From assembly GCA_963838235.1 (NCBI GenBank), contig CAWIQJ010000005.1:1178001-1242000 (forward strand): 64,000 nucleotides of DNA, written 5' to 3'. This DNA is from JAFECT01 sp963838235 (GTDB taxonomy: Bacteria; Pseudomonadota; Alphaproteobacteria; Caulobacterales; Caulobacteraceae). The notes under the pieces were generated by a model. That model was given only the letters and a program-made list of their open reading frames with translations, was not told the DNA's origin and made no database searches. Shown piece by piece: positions 40,529 through 48,147 of this stretch. Numbering within the stretch: the stretch's first letter is position 1; each line of letters starts with the position of its first letter. A program made the translations under genes and the position numbers.

Positions 40529-41191
40529 ATGCACATCCATCTTCCCAAACCGTTGCACGGCTGGCGCGCGTTCGTGGGCGAGGTGGAAATCATCGTGCTG
40601 GGCGTGTTGATCGCGCTCGGCGCCGAGTCGGCGGTCGAGGCGTGGCACTGGCATCACAAGGTCGACGTGATCCGCGCGTCGTTGATGGGCGAACTGGCGA
40701 ACGACCGGGCCCGCTGGGAGAACGACATCGCCTTCGTCGGGTGTGCACGCGCCGACGTTCAGCGGCTGCGGACGTGGCAGCAGGCGGGCGGTAACGGCGC
40801 GGCCCCGACGGCGCGGAACATACGGCCGAACGGCCTGTTCTGGATGCACTCGGCGAATTGGACGCTCGCAACCGGGAGCCAGACGCTGGATCATTTTCCG
40901 ATCGACGAGCAGCTCACCTTCGCGGCGCTCTATGACGGCGTGGTGCACCGGCAGCTCGATCTCGAACGCGCGTCGGGGCTGACCGAACGCGTACAGACGC
41001 TCATCCCGCTGGCGACGAACGAGCAAGGCCGACGGGAGCTGCGAGTCGCGCTGGGAGACCTGGAGAACAGCTTGCACGTTCTGGTCGCCAACGACGCCTA
41101 TATGAAACGCCACTTCGATGCGCTCGGGGTGAAACCCGACCGTCGCGATATCGCCGCCGACCTGGCGCTGACCCGCTGCGTGCCGTCTTAA
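40529..41191 (+). CDS. Single-helix membrane protein, paralogue of 50041-50742
   Basis: 220 residues, unknown function. ATG at 40529 after a G-rich ribosome binding site. The first 45 residues contain one membrane helix in EVEIIVLGVLIALGAESAVE, followed by WHWHHKVDV and a helical periplasmic or cytoplasmic part. The gene at 50041 has the same beginning (EIGIIVIGVLIALGAEQAVE, then MHWAHQMDV), so the two are paralogues. Divergent from the serine hydrolase across a 201-base AT-rich gap. Confidence 0.7.
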   Translation: MHIHLPKPLHGWRAFVGEVEIIVLGVLIALGAESAVEAWHWHHKVDVIRASLMGELANDRARWENDIAFVGCARADVQRLRTWQQAGGNGAAPTARNIRPNGLFWMHSANWTLATGSQTLDHFPIDEQLTFAALYDGVVHRQLDLERASGLTERVQTLIPLATNEQGRRELRVALGDLENSLHVLVANDAYMKRHFDALGVKPDRRDIAADLALTRCVPS

Positions 41192-41275
41192 GCGCGTTGC
41201 TCCTGCAGGGCCTTGCGAGTGGATGGCTTGGCCATGGCTGCCTCAGGGGCGTCGCAAATAAACTCTAACATAATC

Positions 41276-41311
41276 TTCCGCTCATCCCGGCGAATGCCGG
41301 GATGAGCGGAA
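41276..41311. terminator. REP-like 16-bp stem hairpin
   Basis: Perfect inverted repeat TTCCGCTCATCCCGGC / GCCGGGATGAGCGGAA with loop GAAT, followed on the plus strand by ATTAAAAAG and preceded by ATAATC. It lies between convergent genes and should terminate both. The CATCCCGGCGAATGCCGGGATG core resembles repeats common in alphaproteobacterial intergenic regions. Confidence 0.8.
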
Positions 41312-41332
41312 TTAAAAAGAGATACGCGGCGC

Positions 41333-42622
41333 TCAGAGCAGATTGGATTTCGCCCGCTTGCCAAGCCACACCGCGCTCGGTTTCGGTGTGCGTTTGAAGG
41401 TCTTCAAATCCACCGCGACCAGGCCGAAGTGTTTGCTGTAGCCTGAGGTCCATTCGAAGTTGTCGAGCAGGGACCAATACAAATAGCCGTGCACCGCGAT
41501 GCCTTCGTCCAGGCATTGGCGCACGCCGGCCAGGGCCTGGTCGACGAAGGCGATGCGGCGCGTGTCGTCGTCGGCTCCGATGCCGCTTTCGGTGACGTAG
41601 ATCGGCTTGCCGATGGCGCGATGGGCCCAGCGGATGGTTTCGGCCAGGGCCTGGGGATAGAACTCGTAGCCGGCGGCGGTGAGTTCGGCGCCTTGCGGCG
41701 GCGCGACCATGCCCTTGTCGTCGAAGCGAAAGCGCGAATAGGTCTGCACGCCGGTGAAGTCGCTGTGCGTGCGCGCGGCGTCTAACCAGGGGCCGTAGAG
41801 TTCGGCCTGCATCTGCGGCGCGATGGAGTGGTCGCCGACAGGCTCGATCGCCTGGGTGGTGAGGCTCATGCCCACGAGAAGCTGCGGACAGGCGGCCTTC
41901 ATGGCGGTGTAGGCCTTGCGATGGCCATCGAGCAGCAGCGGTTCGGCGATCGTGGGATCGGAGAAGGTGAGCGAGGTGAAGCGCTCCGATCCGGTCGCCT
42001 TGCGCGCGGCTTCGATCATCGGGACGGTGGCGCCGCGGAAGCCCGGCAGCATGATCTTGAGCAGGCGCTGGATGTTGGCCTCGTTGAACGGAGTGGCCAT
42101 GGTCATGAGCGGGCCGAGCCGCTCGGTCACCGTGCGGCAGTAACGCGCGAAGAGGTCCGGCGCGTCGTCACGCTCCCATCCGCCGCGCTCGGAAAACCAC
42201 AGGGGCGAGGAGAAGTGGTTGAAGGTGACGACCGCCTTCTGGCCGTGCGCACGGCAGGTCATCAGCACCTGTTGGTAGTGGTCGAGCTCGGCGTTGGAGA
42301 AATGGCCTTCGCTGGGTTCGATGCGCGCCCACTCGATGCCGAAGCGGTAGGTGTTGAAGCCGAGCGCGGCGTTCAGCGCGATGTCCTCAGCGAAACGATG
42401 GTAGCTGTCGCAGGCGTCGCCGGAGCGGTCCTTGTAGAGGGTGGGTTTGAGGGTCTCGAGCAGCCAGATGTCGGTGTTGGTGTTGTTGCCCTCCGATTGG
42501 TAGGCGGAGATGGCCGTGCCCCAGAGGAAGCCCTTGGGCGCAGGGCGCTTGCCGGAGGCGGCGGCCGGGGCCGCGGCCAAGGCCGCCGATCCGGCGGCGA
42601 GCGCGGTCCTGCGCGTGAGCAT
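41333..42622 (-). CDS. Secreted glycoside hydrolase family 1 (beta-glucosidase-like)
   Basis: 429 residues. Tat-type signal MLTRRTALAAGSAALAAAPA. GH1 landmarks: FLWGTAISAYQSEG, FNTYRFGIEWARIEPSEG, VTFNHFSSPLWFSERGGW, acid/base Glu in TPFNEANI (usually NEP), nucleophile Glu in PIYVTESGIG (usually ENG) and YLYWSLLDNFEWTSGYSKHF. The departures from NEP and ENG are conservative around the two Glu residues. Start at the ATG 42620-42622 with the signal peptide. Likely periplasmic glucoside or related sugar hydrolase. Confidence 0.92.
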   Translation of the reverse strand: MLTRRTALAAGSAALAAAPAAASGKRPAPKGFLWGTAISAYQSEGNNTNTDIWLLETLKPTLYKDRSGDACDSYHRFAEDIALNAALGFNTYRFGIEWARIEPSEGHFSNAELDHYQQVLMTCRAHGQKAVVTFNHFSSPLWFSERGGWERDDAPDLFARYCRTVTERLGPLMTMATPFNEANIQRLLKIMLPGFRGATVPMIEAARKATGSERFTSLTFSDPTIAEPLLLDGHRKAYTAMKAACPQLLVGMSLTTQAIEPVGDHSIAPQMQAELYGPWLDAARTHSDFTGVQTYSRFRFDDKGMVAPPQGAELTAAGYEFYPQALAETIRWAHRAIGKPIYVTESGIGADDDTRRIAFVDQALAGVRQCLDEGIAVHGYLYWSLLDNFEWTSGYSKHFGLVAVDLKTFKRTPKPSAVWLGKRAKSNLL

Positions 42623-42727
42623 GGGCGGGTCCTCCCCGGTTTCTTTGCCTGAAGGCTGGCCCAGGATGGCAGGCGGATCAACGCTAATTATAGCGTGAGC
42701 GAATGTCTTGACCGGATGTCCAGCGGC

Positions 42728-42869
42728 TTCCCCCTCCACCACGCTGCGCGTGGTCCCCCTCCCCCGCTCGCTGCCGCGATCGGGGGAGGAGATTGGCCAT
42801 ATCGCTCCTCCCCCGGCTCGCAGAGACGGGGGAGGGGGGACCGCCGAAGGCGGTGGTGGGGGCAAGCCC
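42728..42869. repeat. Palindromic GC-rich intergenic repeat, copy 2
   Basis: Same two blocks as at 27181-27363 but adjacent: CCCCTCCACCACGCTGCGCG with CCCCCTCCCCCGC at 42730-42765, then CAGAGACGGGGGAGGGGG with GCCGAAGGCGGTGGTGGG at 42821-42863. The blocks are imperfect reverse complements and would fold into a long hairpin. It sits in the 310-base gap between two divergent genes, so it is not a simple terminator here. Confidence 0.75.
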
Positions 42870-42932
42870 CGCGCGCGCTGGACGGCGGAACCCGCTATGA
42901 CGAGCGGCCATTCCCCATCGGAGCCCTCCCCC

Positions 42933-43889
42933 ATGCCCCTTCGCCCCCTCGGCCGGTCCGGCCTTTCTGTTGCGCCGCTGGTGTTCGGCGGGAACGTGTT
43001 CGGCTGGACCGCCGACGAGGCGACGTCGCATGCGATGCTCGATGCGTTCACGGGCGCGGGCTTCAACGCCATCGATACGGCGGAGGCCTATTCGTCGTGG
43101 GTTCCCGGGCACACGGGCGGGGAGTCCGAAACGGTAATCGGGAGCTGGCTGGCCAAGGGCGGCGCGGCGCGGCGCGAGGGCGTGATCGTGGCGACCAAGA
43201 GCGGCTGGCGTGCGGGCGACGGGCCGGCGGGGCTGTTGCGGGCGGACAAGATCGTTGCGTCGGTGGACGCGTCGCTGAAGCGGCTGCAGACCGACTATAT
43301 CGACCTGCACCAGACGCACTCGGACGATCCGGACACGCCGTTCGAGGAGATCTTCGGCGCCTATTCGGACCTGATCGCCGAGGGCAAGGTGCGCGCGATC
43401 GGCGCGTCGAACCTGTCCGCGGCGCGGCTGAAAGAGGCGTTGGCGGTCAGCGCGCGCGATGGGGCGCCGCGGTATGAGAGCGTGCAGCCGGCGTACAATC
43501 TTTATCAGCGCGAGATCGAGGCGGACCTCTTGCCGCTGTGCCGCGCAGAGGGTGTGGGCGTGATCAGCTATTATGGTTTGGCGGCGGGGTTTCTGACCGG
43601 CAAGTACCGCGACGCGGCCGACGCATCAAAGAGCGCGCGCGGGCAGAGCGTGGTGTCGCGATTTTTGAATGCGCGCGGGGTGAAGATTTTGGACGCGCAG
43701 GACGAGGTTGCGGGCGCGTGCGGGGCGACGCCGGCGCAGGTGGCGCTGGCGTGGATCATGGCCAAGCCGGACGTGACCGCGCCGATCGCGAGCGCGACCA
43801 GCGTGAAACAGTTCGAAGAACTGGCGCGGGCGACGGAGCTGAAGCTGGACGACGAGGCGATGCGGACGTTGGACGCGGCGGGGGCGTAA
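42933..43889 (+). CDS. Aldo/keto reductase
   Basis: NADPH-dependent (alpha/beta)8-barrel oxidoreductase of 318 residues. The catalytic tetrad is visible: Asp and Tyr in NAIDTAEAYSSW, Lys in VATKSGW, His in LHQTHSDD. NADPH contacts follow in GASNLSAARL and the final third. It starts MPLRPLGRSGLSVAPLVFGG; a further in-frame ATG lies at 42898. Substrate unknown. Flanked by palindromic repeats on both sides. Confidence 0.92.
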   Translation: MPLRPLGRSGLSVAPLVFGGNVFGWTADEATSHAMLDAFTGAGFNAIDTAEAYSSWVPGHTGGESETVIGSWLAKGGAARREGVIVATKSGWRAGDGPAGLLRADKIVASVDASLKRLQTDYIDLHQTHSDDPDTPFEEIFGAYSDLIAEGKVRAIGASNLSAARLKEALAVSARDGAPRYESVQPAYNLYQREIEADLLPLCRAEGVGVISYYGLAAGFLTGKYRDAADASKSARGQSVVSRFLNARGVKILDAQDEVAGACGATPAQVALAWIMAKPDVTAPIASATSVKQFEELARATELKLDDEAMRTLDAAGA

Positions 43890-44081
43890 TCTCCTCCCCC
43901 GAAAAGCGGCAGCGTTCGGGGGAGGTGTCGCGGAGCGACGGAGGGGGCGCGCTTCAGGTGCGACGTTGAAGGTGCGTCGGCGGCCGCCGCCGCGTGATGA
44001 ATTGAACACTTTCGCTTCCTGCACGCCCCCTCCGGCCCTCCGGGCCACCTCCCCCGCGCGTCCCGCGCGGGGGAGGAGCTA
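43890..44081. repeat. Two palindromic repeat pieces between convergent genes
   Basis: 43889-43950 reads CTCCTCCCCCGAAAAGCGGC and then AGCGTTCGGGGGAGGTG; 44022-44081 contains CCTCCGGCCCTCCGGGCCAC and CTCCCCCGCGCGTCCCGCGC followed by GGGGGAGGAG. Both carry CTCCTCCCCC/GGGGGAGGAG arms and belong with the repeats at 27181 and 42728. The space between codes for nothing evident. Confidence 0.65.
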
Positions 44082-45179
44082 GTCCGGCGCCACGTCGCCT
44101 ACCTTCGCCGCGAGCGGCCGTGCGTCCTGCACCAGGTGCACCAGCACCCTGCCCGGTTCTTCCTCGTACATCATGTGCGCGGAGTTCTCGAACCAGACGA
44201 AGCGTTTCGACGGGGCCTGCACGCGGTCGAACCAGCGTTTTACCGGTTCGGACGGGGTGGTGTAGTCGAAGCGACCGGCGAAGATGATCACCGGGCAGTG
44301 CAGCTCGGTGACGCCGGTGAAGTCCACGGCCATCAGGTCGGACAGCAGCTTGGGTAGCGTGAACGCACTGCCCTCGTCGATCGCCTTGAAGTCGTCGGGC
44401 GAATAGTCAGGCGAAATCTTCTCGGCGTTTTCCCACACGTCGTAGCTGTCGCGGCCATGCGTCAGGCCGCCGAAATGGACCGACCATTTGCGGTCGATGT
44501 TGAGCTTGTCGAGCGGCACGGACCCGTCGGGTTCGGGATAGGGCGCGATGGCCTCGAGCTCCTTGATCGCCTGGGCGTCGTGCGCCTGGCGGGCCTGGTC
44601 GAGGGTCCAGGCGTAGCCGGCCGTCTCACCGGCGCGCATGCTGATAATCTGGCCGGCGCCGATGTAGGCGTAGAGCGCGTCGGGCTTGCGCTCGGCCAAC
44701 TCCATGCCGAGCACCGTGCCCCAGGAGTGGCCGATGACGAAGATCTTCGGCTTGGCGTAGGTGGTGCGCAGATAGTCGACGAGCTGTTCCGCGTCCTCGA
44801 TCATGCGCGCCTTGGTCATGGTCGGCGCGATCTTGGCGGGGTCGTTCAGTTCGTAGGTCTTGCCTGAGCCGCGCTGGTCCCATTCGACGACGGTGAAATA
44901 GTCGGTCCAGGGCGCCTCGAAGAGATAGCGGTTGGGCAACTCCGGCGCGGCGGGGCCGCCGTGCAGGACGAGCAGGATCGGATTGCGCCGATCGCGGCCA
45001 CGCACGGTGATCCACTGGCGGATGCCGCCGATCTCTATGGCCCGGGCCTCGTCGATGCCGTTGGGCGAGACGATCTTCTGGGTCTGCGCAAGGATGGCGT
45101 GCGGATCGGGCGGGGTCTGGGCGCCGGCGACGGTCGCGAAGGCGAGGACGGCGGCGAGGATCGGAAGCAACGCTTTCAT
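44079..45179 (-). CDS. Secreted alpha/beta hydrolase, peptidase S33-like
   Basis: 366 residues with signal peptide MKALLPILAAVLAFATVAGA. Oxyanion motif LLVLHGGPAAPE, VEWDQRGSGKT, nucleophile elbow VIGHSWGTVLGMELA, acid Asp in FAGRFDYTTP and His in FENSAHMMYEEE. These match proline iminopeptidase-type hydrolases, but a lactone or ester substrate is equally possible. Export and isolation from other catabolic genes give no further clue. Confidence 0.88.
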   Translation of the reverse strand: MKALLPILAAVLAFATVAGAQTPPDPHAILAQTQKIVSPNGIDEARAIEIGGIRQWITVRGRDRRNPILLVLHGGPAAPELPNRYLFEAPWTDYFTVVEWDQRGSGKTYELNDPAKIAPTMTKARMIEDAEQLVDYLRTTYAKPKIFVIGHSWGTVLGMELAERKPDALYAYIGAGQIISMRAGETAGYAWTLDQARQAHDAQAIKELEAIAPYPEPDGSVPLDKLNIDRKWSVHFGGLTHGRDSYDVWENAEKISPDYSPDDFKAIDEGSAFTLPKLLSDLMAVDFTGVTELHCPVIIFAGRFDYTTPSEPVKRWFDRVQAPSKRFVWFENSAHMMYEEEPGRVLVHLVQDARPLAAKVGDVAPD

Positions 45180-45268
45180 GCCGGCGCCATAACACCGGAC
45201 ACGCGCGTCGGCAGCTTAGGGATTTGCAATGATCGGGCGGGGTGGAGCGGCGGGGGTAAGAGAAGAGA

Positions 45269-45432
45269 GTCCACGGACCCACACGGACACACACGGAAAA
45301 GCGCAGATGAACCACGAACCACACGAACGGGCTTATCCTCCCGCGTCGTAGACGCGGCTCGTCTGAGAGGCGCTTCGCGCCGGTGTGCATGCTCGGAAAC
45401 GCGTCCGTGTGTGTCCGTGTGGGTCCGTGGAC
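45269..45432. repeat. 164-bp element with 29-bp perfect inverted ends
   Basis: Arms at 45269-45297 and 45404-45432 are exact reverse complements, beginning GTCCACGGACCCACACGG and ending GTCCGTGG-AC on the other side. Each arm is itself an internal repeat of CACGGAC. The 106-base interior has two small hairpins (CCGCGTC-GTA-GACGCGG and GGCGC-TTC-GCGCC). Weak AG-rich/CT-rich similarity continues outside the arms. It lies between divergent genes and encodes no convincing protein. Confidence 0.75.
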
Positions 45433-45492
45433 TCGACTTCTTCCTCTTTGCGGAAGAGCGCCCCATCTAACGGGGGTCCAAAGGACCACCCC

Positions 45493-45867
45493 ATGACCGC
45501 CCGCCCTCACCGGTCGCCAGGCCCCGATCACCCGATCCTGATCAGGCCGCATGCGGGAAGGGTTGTGGTGCGGGCGGGGGGCAAGGTGATTGTCGACAGC
45601 CGTGCGGCGCTCGCGCTGAGGGAGGCGTCCTATCCGGTCGTGCTCTATCTGCCGCGGGCGGATGCGGACATGGCGGCGCTGACGCGGACCGAACATGTGA
45701 CCTGGTGTCCGTACAAGGGCGAGGCCTCGTACTTTTCGATTCCGGCGGGCGGCGAGCGGGGGGTGAACGCGGTCTGGACCTACGAGACGCCTTTCGGGGC
45801 GGTCGAGTCGATCGGGGACCACCTGGCCTTCTATCCGGACCGGGTGGACGGGATCGACACCGAGTGA
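45493..45867 (+). CDS. DUF427 domain protein
   Basis: 124 residues. The DUF427 fold is shown by HAGRVVVRAGGKVIVDSRAA, YPVVLYLPRADADMAAL, TWCPYKGEASYFSI and VESIGDHLAFYPDRVD. ATG at 45493; the longer upstream frame runs through the inverted-repeat element and is not credible. Function unknown. A hairpin terminator follows. Confidence 0.88.
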   Translation: MTARPHRSPGPDHPILIRPHAGRVVVRAGGKVIVDSRAALALREASYPVVLYLPRADADMAALTRTEHVTWCPYKGEASYFSIPAGGERGVNAVWTYETPFGAVESIGDHLAFYPDRVDGIDTE

Positions 45868-45961
45868 AAATATACCCAAGTGAGGTTAGAGTGCGCGGGT
45901 ACGTACCTAAGATTGGCTATCAACTCACGGGCGACCGTGGGTCTAAGGACTGTAAATAAAG

Positions 45962-45986
45962 CCCTTTTGGAGCGTTAAAGGGTTTT
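45962..45986 (+). terminator. Rho-independent terminator after DUF427 gene
   Basis: CCCTTT (45962-45967) and AAAGGG (45977-45982) form a stem followed by TTTT at 45983-45986. It is 95 bases past the stop of the DUF427 gene. Confidence 0.65.
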
Positions 45987-46491
45987 GCACCGAACAGGAC
46001 TCAACTTGACCTATGGTTGGGTATCTTCGGCATACTGTGTTGAATTTTCACAAAAAATATCTCAAACGACCCATTGACCAGCCGATCCGGTTGCGGCGTC
46101 ATAGCTATCGGACTCTGGCCCACGAAACCAGCGAGGAACCGCCCCAGACCCAGACCTTCACCCTCCGGGCGCACTGAACGCCCACCTTCCGCCACCCCCG
46201 GGTTTGTCCTGAGGGCCTCTTGCGGCGGCGAACAACCTGGTCCGGTGGCTTACCCCAGCGCCGGGCCTTTACCCCCCACGTTCGCGGCGCCAATGCGAGA
46301 GGCCTTCGGGGCAAGCCCGAGGTTGACGGAAGGCCCCGGAAGGCGGTCCTTCGTAGGGCTGAGTATCAGGGTGGACTCGCAGGGGACGGGCGCCGCCGAT
46401 TTTCATAACAACAAGAAGACTCTAATCCGCGTTCGAGGACCGGCCCGCTCACCCCTCGACCGCGGTTGAGCGCGCGGCTATGGGAGGCCTC
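45987..46491. other. 505-base gap with structured GC-rich sequence
   Basis: No convincing gene. The first 90 bases are AT-rich with TTGACC hexamers at 46006 and 46074. From about 46080 to 46470 the sequence is very GC-rich and rich in nested inverted repeats, for example GGCCTTC/GAAGGCC enclosing CGGG/CCCG at about 46301-46335. Frames are open on both strands but have no recognisable protein. It could be a structured RNA or the long leader of the ATP-grasp gene. I tried tmRNA, RNase P, SRP RNA and common riboswitch motifs and saw none. Confidence 0.4.
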
Positions 46492-47560
46492 ATGTCCGCT
46501 GAGCCGCTCATGGATGACTTGCCGGACGCGGACTTTCCGCCGTGCGACATCGCGTTGGTGACGTGGGAGGACCTGCCCGACGGCGCCGCGGACGACCGGC
46601 CCCTGTTCGAGGCGCTGCAGCGGCGCGGACGCAGCGTGCGCTTTGTGTCGTGGAACGACGAGACGGTGGAGTGGACCCGCGTCGGCGTGGCGGTGCTGCG
46701 CTCGACCTGGAACTATCACAAGCAGCCGGAAGCCTTCCTGGCCTGGCTCGACGCGGTGGATTTCCAGACCCGGCTGGTGAACCCGGCCGCGGTGGCGCGC
46801 TGGAACCTCGACAAGCGTTACCTGCGCGAGCTGGCGGCCAAGGGCGTGCTGGTTACGCCGACGCAATTCGTCGAGCGCGGCGACCGGCGCACCCTGCGCG
46901 AGATTCTGCGAGGTGCGCGACTGGACCGACGTGGTGGTGAAGCCCGCGGTCTCCTGCGCCGCGCACGATACGGCCCGCTTCGCCGACCGGGCGATCGACG
47001 ACGAGGGTGACGCGCATCTGGCCGCGATCACCGAACAGCGGATCGCGATGATCCAGCCCTATCTGTCGGCGGTGGATTATGAGCGCGAGCGGTCGTTGAT
47101 GTTCGTCGCCGGCGACTATTCCCACGCCGTGCTGCGCACCGCCTTCAATCCCGGCGGCCAGCACAGTGAAGACCCGTACGATGCGTCCGCAGCCGAGATC
47201 GATTTCGCGCGCGAGACCGTGGCGGCCGCAGAGTCCATTCTGGGCGAAGCGTTCGCCTATGCCCGCGTCGACCTGATCCCCAGCGCCCAGGGGCCCATGC
47301 TGATGGAGCTCGAACTGGTCGAGCCGTCGCTGTTCCTGATCCATTGCCCGCAGGCGGCCGAGGATTTCGCGGCGCTGCTCGACGCGGCGTGGAAGACCGC
47401 GCCGGAGTTTGCGGCGCTGGAGGCGGGCTTCCTCACGACATGCGTAATCGCGGGCGGCGGTAGCCCTACTAATCACCACCCTCCCGATTTCCGTCACCCT
47501 CGGGACAAGCCCGAGGGTGACGGATTTATCTTGTGTATGCCGACGCGGTTCAGCCGTTGA
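46492..47560 (+). CDS. ATP-grasp (glutathione synthetase/RimK-like) protein, frameshifted
   Basis: About 355 residues. ATG at 46492 with GGGAGG eight bases before. N-terminal blocks are IALVTWEDLPDGAADDRPLF, FVSWNDETVEWTRV and AVLRSTWNYHKQPEAFLAWL. An extra C at 46909 shifts the frame; corrected it reads EVRDWTDVVVKPAVSCAAHD. C-terminal metal and ATP residues are in YARVDLIPS and LMELELVEPSLFL. Forms an amide or similar bond to an unknown substrate. The last 35 residues run through a REP-like hairpin and may not be native. Confidence 0.8.
47490..47524. terminator. 15-bp stem REP-like hairpin
   Basis: Perfect inverted repeat TCCGTCACCCTCGGG / CCCGAGGGTGACGGA with loop ACAAG, followed by TTTATCTTG. 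It lies between convergent genes, inside the last codons of the ATP-grasp frame. Probable bidirectional terminator of a dispersed repeat type. Confidence 0.75.
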
Positions 47561-48023
47561 AGGTGGTCTTGAAGCTGGAGATGATCGAACCCCAGCGATC
47601 GAGGCTCTTGTCCATCTGTTCCCAGGTGCCGCCCGGGGAGATGTCGACGTCGTACTCGCCCCAGAGATTGTTGTGGTCGTCCAGATAGGCCCGGGCGTAG
47701 CGGTTCTTCACGTTCCAGGCATTGACGGCCGTGAGCGTGCCGGCCGCCAGGGGAGTCCAGCCGGCGGCGTATTGGATGGAGCCGCAGCGGTCGCCGTTGC
47801 AGGCGTAGAAATAGATGTCGAAGTTCACCCCGGAGACCGTGCTGGAGACGATGCTCTCGCCGGTGGAATCGTTATGGATTTTAGCCTGCAGGCCATGCTG
47901 CTGCAGCCAGGCGGCCACTTCCGCCCGGGTCAGGCCGCCGGCGGGCAGGTCGCGCGCGCTCGCCGACCCGGCGACCAGTGAGAGGGCCACGGCGGCGGCG
48001 GCAGTAATGATCTGGAATTTCAT
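47550..48023 (-). CDS. Secreted YbjN-domain protein
   Basis: 157 residues with a signal peptide MKFQIITAAAAVALSLVAGS, cleaved near SASA. The mature part has the YbjN pattern: LTRAEVAAWLQQHGLQAKI, FDIYFYACNGDRCGSIQYAA and YARAYLDDHNNLWGEYDVDI. YbjN proteins act as sensors or chaperone-like factors elsewhere; the role here is unknown. It overlaps the ATP-grasp 3' end by 11 bases. Confidence 0.85.
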   Translation of the reverse strand: MKFQIITAAAAVALSLVAGSASARDLPAGGLTRAEVAAWLQQHGLQAKIHNDSTGESIVSSTVSGVNFDIYFYACNGDRCGSIQYAAGWTPLAAGTLTAVNAWNVKNRYARAYLDDHNNLWGEYDVDISPGGTWEQMDKSLDRWGSIISSFKTTFNG

Positions 48024-48147
48024 GACGATAGCCTCATTGAGCGCCCGATAACGGCGGTATCATAGCCGGTTTGGCGTCGCCCGGCGAACGGCGCTAAATG
48101 GCTTCGGGAGCGCGCCGGTGCGGCGCCGGGTCTGGGAGTGTGTCGCC

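Noticed and set aside
40328..41113. N-terminal extension of the serine hydrolase to 918 residues
   Set aside because: A clean signal peptide starts at 40327; the upstream part is antisense to the 40529 gene.
42898..42932. Upstream ATG for the aldo/keto reductase
   Set aside because: The family start MPLRPLGRSGL fits 42933; the extra residues lie next to the palindromic repeat and have no family match, though they are not excluded.
46074..46469. Open frames on both strands as proteins, or tmRNA/RNase P/SRP RNA/cobalamin or FMN riboswitch
   Set aside because: No protein family pattern. None of the conserved RNA motifs was found on either strand, so I left it as an unassigned structured gap.
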